A stretch of 64,000 nucleotides of DNA. Origin: Limnomonas spitsbergensis (Eukaryota; Chlorophyta; Chlorophyceae; Chlamydomonadales). The notes under the pieces were generated by a model. The model saw only the letters and a program-made list of their open reading frames with translations. It was not told the DNA's origin and did not search any database. The DNA is taken from positions 744,001-808,000 of the forward strand of contig JAYJMM010000081.1 of assembly GCA_037349105.1 (NCBI GenBank), read 5' to 3'. Numbering within the stretch: the first letter of the stretch is position 1; the number at the start of each line of letters is the position of its first letter. A program made the translations under genes and the position numbers. This document shows positions 10,701 to 22,700 of the stretch, one piece after another.

Positions 10701-13700
10701 TAGCTGAACTGTAGCTGAATTGCCAGCAGCACTGATAGTCCCAGTAGCTGAAATGTAGCTTGAGTGCGGATCAGCAACACTGAGCCGCAACCACTGCCGT
10801 GCACTACTACCAGCACTGGTGGTCCCCACTCACCAGTAGCTGAACTGTAGCGAACACAACCAGCAGCCCTGCCAGTCCCATTAGCTAAAGTGCAGCTGAA
10901 ATGTAGCTGAAACACAGCACTGACCTGCAACCGCTGCAGTGCACTAGTAGCAGCACTGGTGGTGTTATTCAGCTACACAATTGTAGCTGAAATAGGATAA
11001 TATCATACTGACCTGTAACCGCTGCAGGCCCACCCCCAGATCCTCCAGAGGGGGGCGGCGGTTAGGGTCTTTGGCCCAGCATCGCTCAGCGATCTCACGG
11101 AACCTGTCAAAAGCAGGAGGGGGTTAGACAAGGGATGCAGGGTTAGCATGTATAACAGGAGGGAGCAGGGTTTAGGGTTAGCTGTAACAGCTGGAGGGAG
11201 TAGGGTTTAGGGTGTAGGGTTGACTGTCACAGCAAGGGGGATGAGGGTTTAGGGTTTAGGGGTAGCGAGTATAGCAGGAGGGAGTAGGGTTAAGGGTTTA
11301 GGGTTTCCAATTTAAGGTTAGCTGTAACATCAGGAGGGGATAGGGTTTAGGATGTAGGGTTGGCAGTTCTAGCAGGAGAGAGCAGGGTTTAGGGTGTACG
11401 ATTCGCGTTTGCAACATAACCTCTGGTGCTGTTCCTATTACAGTCCTTATGGTGGCTACTGGCTGGAGTTGCGTAGCGTAGCTGAGTTTTAGCCACCGTT
11501 ATTGCTAGGCAAGTTCAGCTACCATCCCTACCAGTTAACAGTCATCACAATCAAACGGCTTCTGCACTTGGAGGTTAATTGCACACAGCACAAGGCAACA
11601 CACGTCTGTACATCAGCCACTTTTTTATTCCCGCGAATCAAGGCATCACCTGACCGGGACCCCTAAACCCTACAACTTTATCGAAACGGGACCCCTAAAC
11701 CATGCAACTTCACCTGGCCGGGACCCCTACACCGCGAACCTTAAAACTTCCCCTCACAGGGACCTCTTAAACCCTTAACCCTAAAACTTTATCTGACCGG
11801 GACCCCTAAACCCTAACACTGAATCTTCACCTGACCAAGACCCCTTAACCCTTAACCTTCACCTGGCCGGGACATTACGCGGCCAAAGCGGACGTAGCCC
11901 TTCATGCAGAACCTTGTGCACCACTTCCGTGTCCGAGAGATCCTGGTGGGCGGGGGGGGGTTAAGGGTTCAAGTGGCGGTTGAGGCAGTGGGCAAGGATA
12001 GGGTTAAGGATTTAAGTGGCAGTTGAGGCAGTGGGCACTCCCCCCCCCCCGCCCTCCCACCTGGTACACATGTTTTGCAAAGTTGGAGCCAGACCCCTCC
12101 TCCCCCTGCACCCTCCTCCCCCCCCGCTGCCCTCCCGCCCCGTGCACCCTCCTCCCCCCCCCTTCCCTCCCACCTGGTACACATGTTTTGCTGTGAACAG
12201 CTCCCACATCATGATGCCAAAGCTAAAGATGTCAGCCGCAGGCATCATGGTCCCTGATGAGGGTTTAGGGGCAAGGGTTTAGGGGCAAGGGTAACGGGTC
12301 AAGGTGCCAGGATCAATGGCTTAGGGTCAAGGGGTTGGGGCAAAGGTCTGGAAATTAATAGTTAGGGTCAAGGTTTCAGGGTCATGGATTAAGGATTAAA
12401 GGTTCACGTTAAAGAATTAACTAATACAAGGTCACACCAGTGGGTCACGCTGAAGAAACAAGGGTTATAGGGTCATATTCAAGGTCGCGCAAATAATTTA
12501 GGATTCACAGGTTGTGCTCCGATTGTGGGTTGCATGGGTAATGGCCAAGGGCATCCTGGTCCCAGAGGGGGTTAAGGGTGAAGAGGTAAACTTATAAAGC
12601 CATGAGTGGAGGTGCCTGGTCGAGGGCGGGGCATGGTCTTTGATAGGGTATTGGGGGTCGAGTATTGGGGTTGAGGGTTGGGGGTTGAGGTTCAATGGTC
12701 GGGGTATTGGGGTTCAGGGTTGGGGGGTAAGTTCAATGGTCGGGGTGGCATGGTCTCGGAGGAGGGTCAAGGGTAAATGGGGAACAAGTAAGGGGTTCAA
12801 GGATAAGGACGTCATGGTCCCTGAGGGATGGATTGGGCATTGGGTGTTAAGGTTCAATAATTCAAGGGAATTTGGATGTTGAGGTTCCATAGCCGGGGGA
12901 GAATGGTCCCGGATGCGGGCTCAGGGTCCCTAAGCATGAGCTCAGGGTTTCTGGCGTAATGGTTCCTGATGAGGGTTAAGAGTCCCTGAGTCAACGTTTT
13001 GGGTTTGGGGCATAATGGTCCATGATGAGGGCTAAGCGATTTGGTCCCTAAACGAGGGTTTAGGGACCAAGCTGTATGTGGTTCCCAATCAGACATAAGG
13101 AAAGATGAGATGCACAATGACGTAAGGCAGGGGGCACGAAGAGGTAGGGGACACGATGACATTTACTAGGGGGCATGATGACATTTGATAGGCGGATCGA
13201 TGAACTTAGGCAGGGGGCACGAAGAGGCAAGAGGCACAGTGACATATGGTAGGGTTCATGATCAAATTAGGTGGGGGCACGATGACATAAGGCAAGGGGC
13301 ACAAAAAGGCAGCGGGCAACGCTCATTGATGGGCAAAGGTCGGTTGGACCCCATCACGCCCTACGCTCTCAGGTTCAGCCAGATTTTACTACCAAGGTAG
13401 CACGATCCGGCATGACACGGTATCAGGTGTGACCAATGCAGTACAATAGGGCAGAAGTGTAGCATGACTACAGTGCCAAAATAAAACGCTACGGCACAGG
13501 TTAAGGCGGACTGTACTACTATGGTGACACGTTACGGCACTAGTTAAGCTGGATTGTACTTCCAAGGTAGCACAAGATGGTACAAGTTTAGACAGATGAC
13601 ACTATCAAAGTGACACAATACAGTACCCGGATTGTATTGCCAAGGTAGCAAAATACGGCACAGGTTGAGCCGGATAGTACTACAAAGGCAGCACGCCCCC

Positions 13701-16700
13701 GCACATCCTGGCACGGGTTGAGCCGGATTATGCCACCATGGTCCTTTGCGCTGACTGGCCGGGTCACACCGCCTTCTCACCATTGTGCAGCATTTCTGGA
13801 GGCCTGCCGAGGGAGGGAGGGAGGGAGGGAGGAGAGAGGTTTATAGATGGGGAAGGAGAGGGGGGGGGAGGTAGGGTTAAGCAGGAGGGAGAAGGGCTCC
13901 TGTCTGAGGAGGAGGTCAAAGCTGTGGATCCAGGTGCGTCGAAAAACAGACAACGTACAGACAAACAATATCCCACCCATGACAGCCTATACGCTGGCAT
14001 CGGTATTGTTGGAGTCATTGATTCGTTTTATGCTAGATTCGACCTTCAACCCTGGACTCTCTCTCTCAGCCCACAATCCTCTTAAAACCATCATTTCCCT
14101 TAAAACCTCCATCGTTTTCTAGCCTCAATCTTCCTTCAACCCTTGATCCTTCTTGAAACCCTTAATCCTCCTCAAACCCTAAATCCTCCTCAAACCTCCT
14201 TCACCCTTAATCCTCCTCAAACCTCCTTTACCCTTAATCCTCCTCAAACCCTAAATCCTCCTCAAACCCTTAATCCTCCTCAAACCCTCAAACTTCCTTT
14301 GCCCTTAATTATCCTCAAACCCTTAATCCTCCTCAAACCTCCTTTACCCTTAATCCTCCTCAAACCTCCTTTACCCTTAATCCTCCTCAAACCTCCTTTA
14401 CCCTTAATCCTCCTCAAACCTCCTTTACCCTTGATCCTCCTCAAACCCTAAATCCTCCTCAAACCCTCAAACTTCCTCAAACCTCCTTTACCCTTAATCC
14501 TCCTCAAACCCTAAATCCTCCTCAAACCTCCTTTACCCTTAATCCTCCTCAAACCCTAAATCCTCCTCAAACCTCCTTTACCCTTAATCCTCGTCAAACC
14601 TCCTTTACCCTTGATCCTCCTCAAACCCTAAATCCTCCTCAAACCCTCAAACTTCCTTTGCCCTTAATTCTCCTCAGACCCTTAATCCTCCTCAAACCTC
14701 CTTTACCCTAAATCCTCCTCAAACCCTGAATCCTCCTCAAACCCTCAAACTTCCTTTGCCCTTAATTCTCCTCAGACCCTTAATCCTCCTCAAACCTCCT
14801 TTACCCTAAATCCTCCTCAAACCCTGAATCCTCCTCAAACCCTCAAACTTCCTTTGCCCTTAATTCTCCTCAGACCCTTAATCCTCCTCAAACCTCCTTT
14901 ACCCTTAATCCTCCTCAAACCTCCTTTACCCTTGATCCTCCTCAAACCCTAAATCCCTCTCAAACCCTCAAACTTCCTTTGCCCTTAATTCTCCTCAAAC
15001 CCTTAATCCTCCTCAAACCCTCAATCATACTTAAAACCCTGAATCACCCTTTCAACCTCCTGCTTTGACTCACTGATGAGTGACTGTTCCATACGCCTCC
15101 ACTTTAATAGATGCTTGGTTGGGGGCCATGAAGCGAGCAAAACCGAAATCTGCAGGAGTGGGATAAAAGTGGGGAACAGTGGGGGAAGCAGAACAAATAT
15201 GCAACGTGAACCAAAACAGGAGGAACTTGATAGATGCTCGGTTGGGGGCCATAAAGCGAGCGAAACCGGAAAGTGGGGGGGGGGGGGACAGAAAAAATGT
15301 GCAGCGCAATCCAAAACTGGAGGAGCTTGATAGATGATTCATTGGGAGCCATGAAACGAGTGATACCGAAATCTGCAGGAGTGGGATAAAGTGTGGGGGG
15401 AAGTGGGATACGCATTGATATACAAAGCAGTACAAGTGATCAGCACGACCCAAAACAGGAAGCTTGAGGCTCGATGCTAAGCAAGAAGCTTGAAGCTTGC
15501 ATGGAGAACTCAAAGATCAGTGGAGCATCGTTGCCATTGGTGTGCAATCTTCATCGTCGCCAGCAGCTGAACCCCTCCAGGGGGGGGGGGGAGCACTCCA
15601 CACAAACCCAGGGAAAATGCGGCGGGTGCCATGCATCGTTCAAGACCTCTGGCTTCGCTGCACCTCCCCCATCAGCCCCACAATGAGCCTCTGCCTTGTT
15701 TTACCAAACTTTACCGGCTTCGGGGGATTTCGTTTTCCTTTCATTTACCCCAATGCGATGACAAACACTGAGGCTGCACACAACAAGTCGCCGACACATC
15801 ATGTCTTGCAGTGTTTATTCTAAACCCTGAACCCTAAAGTATTCCCTTAAGTTTTACAAGAACCTTCATTCTACCATGGTTCCAATTCAGAGACTTTCTA
15901 AAAGCTCAGCTCTACCACCAAGCCGAGGCGAAGCCTCGGTGGGGTGGGGGTGGGGGCGGGGGGACGCCCAAGGCCCCGCCCCAAGCCCCCTTGGGGTCCA
16001 GGGGCCACCCCCTGTTGGGGGCTTGGGGGCAAAGCCTGGTACAGCTGCACCTGCCCCCTCATAACCAGGGTAGTCGCAAGCCCATGATGAACAGCCAGTA
16101 TTGGGCACCCCAGTCCCTGCCCCTACCCCTACTCTTACTGCCACTGCCCTTGCCCTTATCCCATCTTAAACGCCCCTGCCTTGGTCGCCCCTGCCCCTGC
16201 CTTGGTCGCCCCTGCCCCTGCCTTGTTCGCTCCGGCCCCTACCTTGGTCGCCCCGGCCCCTGCCTTGGTCGCCTCTCCTCCTGCCCTGGTCACCCGAGCC
16301 GTTATTTATCGCCCCTGTCCCTCCTCCCGCAATGGTCACCCCTGCCTTCATTCATCGCACCTGCCAGCTTTGAAACGTAGCCTCGACTGTCGTGATTGCT
16401 AACTGTGAGTAACACATTTGCTGCCTGTGGAGTGGCAGTAGCAAGGGGTGTGGGCATGTACTTCAGGTGGTGTGAACATGTACTTCAAATGATGTGAACA
16501 TGTTCTTCAAGTGGGGTGAACATGTGTGAAACCCTTCATCCTAAAACCCTGACATAATTACTGACAGTTGGTAGCATATTCATTGCCTTCAAGATTGCAG
16601 AAATGAGTGGTGTGAACATGCTTTTCGGGTGGTGTGAACATGTATTTCACGTGGTGGGAATATGTACTTCAGGTGGTGTGACGATGAACTTAGCCCTTGG

Positions 16701-19700
16701 CCCTAAACCCGGTGGGATTGCTGCAACAACATCAGCACACCGAAGATGAACGACAATTACCAGCAGCTTCGCAGCAAAACAGCAATATAACAGCAAACTG
16801 CAACAACACTGCAACAAACTGCAACCGACGGCAGCACACCGCAGATGAAGGGCTGCTATCAGCAGCTACACAACAGCCTGTCAAAAAAAACAGCAGCATG
16901 ACAACAAACTGCAGCAATACTGCAACAAACAGCAACAAAGGCAGCTACACTGAAAGACAAATTGCAGCAACGAGAAGAGACTTTCATGCAGCAAACTGCA
17001 GCAACGCTGCAATAAGAAGCAACTTACATACAACAAACTGCAGCAACGCTGCAACATGATGCAGCTTGCATGCAACAAACTGCAGCTGCACAGCAACTAA
17101 CAGCAGGAGCACATGTATCGTGCTACAAAAACAGCTATACCTGAGCCGCATCATGCTAGTAAAAATGTGGCTTAACCTGTGCCGTATCGTTCTTAAATGC
17201 GGCTAAGCCTGTGCCGTATTGTTCCAGTATAGTTCGTATCATACCATGCTACCACGCTCAGAGAAAATTGAAGGCAACGGATTTGAAGCTATCAGGCAAG
17301 AGCTTAACCTGGGGATTCCCATGAGGGACCGCGCACCTCGAGATCTCCATGCACAATGGTCCCCATGCACAATGCAATGCTCAAGAGAAAGAACGAAAGC
17401 TACGCCCCCCTAGCAGCGTGCGGGGTAAGGGAACAACGCAGCGCGGGGCCAGAGCCACATCCGCGCTGTCCCCAGTGGGACCTCGCACCTTGAGGTCTCC
17501 GTGCAAAATGCTGTGCTCGTGAATGTAACATTAACCCTGAACTATGAACCCTAACGCGTCCTTTATGGTCTCCGTGCACAATGCCGTGCTTGCAAATGTA
17601 CCCTTAACCCTTAACCCTAAACCTTAACGCGCACCTTAAGGTCTCCGTGCACAATGCCGTGCTCATGAATGTACTGCAAAGGAGGCGCAAAGACACGACA
17701 AGGTTAGATGCCGTAAATACCAGGGGGTGAATGCTATGCACAAGAAGGTGAATACATGTATGGTCATGTCCCATGCAGCGAGTGCGAGCGGTGGAGGGGA
17801 TAACACAAGGGTGCTTGTGAATGTACTGCACAAGGGGGTGCAGGAGAGGCATGGCAAGGTACGATACCATGAATGCTATGCACAAGGGGGTGCAGGAGAG
17901 GCATGGCAAAGTACGATACCATGAATGCTATGCACAAGGGGGTGCAGGAGAGGCATGGCAAGGTACGATACCATGAATGTGATGCACAAGGGGGTGCAGA
18001 AGAGGCATGGCAAGGTACAATACCATGAATGCTATGCACAAGGGGGTGCAGGAGAGGCATGGCAAAGTACGATACCATGAATGCTATGCACAAGGGGGTG
18101 CAGGAGAGGCATGGCAAGGTACGATACCATGAATGTGATGCACAAGGGGGTGCAGAAGAGGCATGGCAAGGTACAATACCATGAATGTGATGCACAAGGG
18201 GGTGCAGGAGAGGCATGGCAAGGTACGATACCATGAATGCTATGCACAAGGGGGTGCAGGAGAGGCATGGCAAGGTACGATACCATGAATGTGATGCACA
18301 AGGGGGTGCAGAAGAGGCATGGCAAGGTACAATACCATGAATGTGATGCACAAGGGGGTGCAGGAGAGGCATGGCAAGGTACGATACCATGAATGCGATG
18401 CACAAGGGGGTGCAGGAGAGGCATGGCAAGGTACGATACCATGAATGTGATGCACAAGGGGGTGCAGGAGAGGCATGGCAAGGTACGATACCATGAATGT
18501 GATGCACAAGGGGGTGCAGAAGAGGCATGGCAAGGTACAATACCATGAATGCTATGCACAAGGGGGTGCAGGAGAGGCATGGCAAGGTACAATACCATGA
18601 ATGCGATGCACAAGGGGGTGCAGGAGAGGCATGGCAAGGTACGATACCATGAATGCGATGCACAAGGGGGTGCAGGAGAGGCATGGCAAGGTACAATACC
18701 ATGAACATGATGCACAAGGGGGTGCAGGAAAGGCATGGCAAGGTACGATACCATGAATGTGATGCACAAGGGGGTGCAGGAGAGGCATGGCAAGGTACGA
18801 TACCATGAATGCGATGCACAAGGGGGTGCAGGAGAGGCATGGCAAAGTACGATACCATGAATGCTATGCACAAGGGGGTGCAGGAGAGGCATGGCAAGGT
18901 ACGATACCATGAATGCTATGCACAAGGGGGGAAATATATGTATGGTCATGTCGCAGAAGGGAGAATAACAGGGTTAGGGTTTGAGGGTCAGGCAGCTCCA
19001 TAAAACCTGTACCTTAATCCCTAATGCAGAGAATGCGAGTGCACTGTGGCAGAGATGTCAACAGAGTTTGGGTTTCAGGGTTTTGCCTCAACCCCACACT
19101 TGCACACCTTGAGTGCTTTGACAGCCTCGTGCATAATCAGCAGCACTGCAGTCATGTCCCATAGCAATGACCTCACCCCCCCACCCTTAACTCTCCCACA
19201 ACGTCCCACGGCATGAACCCCCACCCCCCAACCCTCAAGCCACACACCATGAGTGCTTCGACGATGTCGAGAAGAATCTCCAATTGCGGCCACGGCATGA
19301 ACTATAATCTCTCAACCCTCAACCCTCATCTCTCAACCCTCATCTCTCAACCCTGAACCCTCATCCCTCACACCTTGAGTGCTTCAACCACCTCCAACAG
19401 GATCTGCAGCACTGTCCACACATCCCACAGCATGAACCCTCAACCCTCATCCCTCACACCTTGAGTGCTTCAACCACCTCCAACAGGATCTGCAGCACTG
19501 TCCACACATCCCACAGCATGAACCCTCAACCCTAACCCCTCACACCTTGAGTGCTTCGACAACCTCCAACAGGATCTGTAGCACTGCCCACACATCCCAC
19601 AGCATGAACCCTCAACCCTCACACCTTGAGGGCTTCAACCACCTCCAACAGGATCTGCAGCACTGTCCACACATCCCACAGCATGAACCCTCAACCCTCA

Positions 19701-22700
19701 TCCCTCACACCTTGAGTGCTTCGACAACCTCCAACAGGATCTGTAGCACTGCCCACACATCCCACAGCATGAACCCTCAACCCTCACACCTTGAGGGCTT
19801 CAACCACCTCCAACAGGATCTGTAGCACTGCCCACACATCCCACAGCATGAACCCTCAACCCTCATCCCTCACACCTTGAGTGCTTCGACAACCTCCAAC
19901 AGGATCTGTAGCACTGCCCACACATCCCACAGCATGAACTCGGGCATAGCTGGCCCCGTGTCTGATAACAATGGGCTCTGCGTGCTATTCCTCATGGATC
20001 GGGGTGGTGGATCGCTGCCCGACCTGCCGGATCCATCCAACTGTATAAGAGGGAGGGGGGGAGGATGGGAGGATGGATGGATACAAAGTGTTCTGCAGGC
20101 TGGGGGGGGGGCCCGGGTGGCGGACCGCTGGCCGACCCATACGATCCATTTAACAAAGGAGGGAGGAGGAATAGGAGGGAGGAGGAATAGGAGGGAGGAG
20201 GAATGGGTTCATGGTGACTTTGATTTCCCTTTTTGCTGCTCTTCTCTGTGTTGTGCCTCTTTTAGGGTTGTTTCTTGGTTTGCCGTTCTCTCCCGCTTTG
20301 TTCTGCCTGCCCCTTCCGAAAAAAGCCTTGGGCGGTAACTTCAACTGCGTAACAACAACTATTTAGGTAAGACAGCTTTGTAACAACCACTCGTTAGTAA
20401 GGACAGCTTTCCCTTGCCGGATGGTGGAAGGCTCCTGATCCCTCAACCCTCAACCAGCTAACCCAAAACCCTCCTCTTACATGATCGTGGAAGGTTCCTG
20501 GATCCTTGACCCTAAATCAATTCACCCTTAACCCTCCTTGTACCGAATGGTGGAAGCGTCCTGAACCCTAAACTCTAAACCAGGTAACCCTAGACCCTTT
20601 TCTTACATGATCATGGAAGTTTCCTGGATCCTCAACCCTAAACCCTAAACCATTTCACCCTGAACCCTCCTCTTTCATGATCGTGGAAGGTTCCTGGATC
20701 CTAAACCCCAAACCAGATCAGCCTAAACCCTCCTCTCACCGGATGGTGGAAGGCTCCTGTCCTCATAGCGTGCCATAGAGTGCCCAGGGAACAGAGCTCC
20801 ATGATCATGAACCACTCATACTGCACGTTGGCCTGTGAGCAAAACATTTAATTTCATTCAAAAAGCATGTGTGGAGAGAGCATATCATAGCTAAACTAAC
20901 ATAGCTGAATTATCATAGTTAAATTATCATAGCTGAATTATCATGGACCACTGGTACTGCAGTTTGGCCTGCGAGGAAAACGTTTGATTTCAGTCAGATG
21001 TGTGGAGAGAACAAAGCTGCGTAATCATGGACCACTCGTACGGCACATTGGCCTGCAAGGGAAGGACGAATCATTTCCTGCGGGAAAAAGTGTGGAGATA
21101 GCCGGGCACCATGATCATGAAGCACTCGTACTGCACATTGGCCTGGAAGGGGAGGAAACACGGTTTCACTCTTTTCATTCCCTTCAAAAACAAGTGTGGA
21201 GAGAGCAGAGTAACATAATCATAAACCACTCGCACTGCACATTGGCCAACGAGTGAAGAAACATTTGTTTCATTATACTCATTACCTTCCCCAAAAGGGA
21301 GGGACCACTGTTGTCATTTCCGAAAGGGGGAAGTGATGAACCCTGAACCCTTACCCACTCAAATGCAGGTAGATCCAGAGAGCGGTACATATGCAGCAGG
21401 CCCTCTTGCCCGTCTGCTATTTGGCTGCCGTGGTGTTGAGATGTTCACACAGCACCCGGCAAGCCCTCTACGCAGCGGGCCCTCTTGCCTGTCCACCCCT
21501 GCTTGCATCATTCAGCTAATTGGCAATCATGGTGTTGAGATCTTCACACAGCACTCGGCAAGCCCTCTACGCAGTGGGCCCTCTCGACTGTCTACAGCTC
21601 CGTGGCTACCGTGGTATTGAGATGTTCACACAATACGTGGCAGGCCCTCTCACCCGTCCACTGTTACACGCATCATTCAGCTCCGTGGCTGCCGTGGTGT
21701 TGAGGTCCCGCCAAGAAGCAAGGCACTTGTACGTCTCCACAATGTTTGGGTGGCCAGACACCAGGGACATGACCAGGGCCTCAAACTGCAACAACAAAAT
21801 GTGCATGGAGCAAACTGTTAGACTTTGAGACAAGGACTTTAAATAAATAACGAGGATTCAGTGTGTCACGTGGCAGCCCCACCCACCCAAAACGCCGCCA
21901 CAGCTTTCTCAACCCACACTTTGCAAACAACAACCACACAACAAACACCCCACTCCCAATCTGCATCCCCCCCTCACAAGCACCATCCACGCACCTGCAC
22001 CATCCCCTCCCGATGATCCTTCTCGTCCAGGCTTGTCACACTGCCCCTCAAGCCGTGCACCGCCTTGACCGCAACTGGCCGGCCCTGGTACTCCGCCAGA
22101 AAGACTCGGCCATAGCCTGGGCATGAGGTTGGGAGGAGCAAGTGGGCAACAGGGGTCATGGGTCATGCACCGCCCTGACAGCAACTGGGTGGCCCTGGTA
22201 CTAGGCCAGGAAGACTTGGCCATATCCTGATTTTTTTGACCCCAAAGTGGGGGGAGTAGGTGGGGGGAGCAGGTTCATATGAAGGGCTGGTCTTGAGGTG
22301 GCTGGGGAGAGCAGGTTAAAAACAAAGGTTGCATGGTACCTCACCTAGTGCTCCGGCCGAATAGGTGGCTTCCTTAATCCACGCCTCAGGGCGTATCGTT
22401 TATTTATTTATGGAAGCAGAGGTCTGGTCACATGGTGTGTGAGGGCCGGTTTGCAAGGGTCTTATCACACATTGCCTACAGAATCCTGTTCAAGGCCGCA
22501 AGGGTCTGGCCATGCAGTATGCAGTAATTGAGTCATGCAGTACATAGTCATGCACTGCCCAGGGTCAGTTGATAGATCAGTAAGGCTGCCAGTGCTTTAT
22601 TTCGCGACTGAGCTCTGGTATTCCCATAGCCGATTAGCCGCACACGATGTTCCATGGTAGGTAACTCAGTCCTACACCGGACATGAGCCTTCCTTAATCC

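Noticed and set aside
11110..11440. A true chromosome end
   Set aside because: Telomere-like motifs are short, degenerate, internal and flanked by exons of one gene on both sides.
17764..18949. 377- and 305-codon minus-strand frames rich in HASPAPPCA/ASHSWY repeats
   Set aside because: They come from a 52-bp repeat (156 bp per frame cycle) in a kinase intron; no start context or family similarity.
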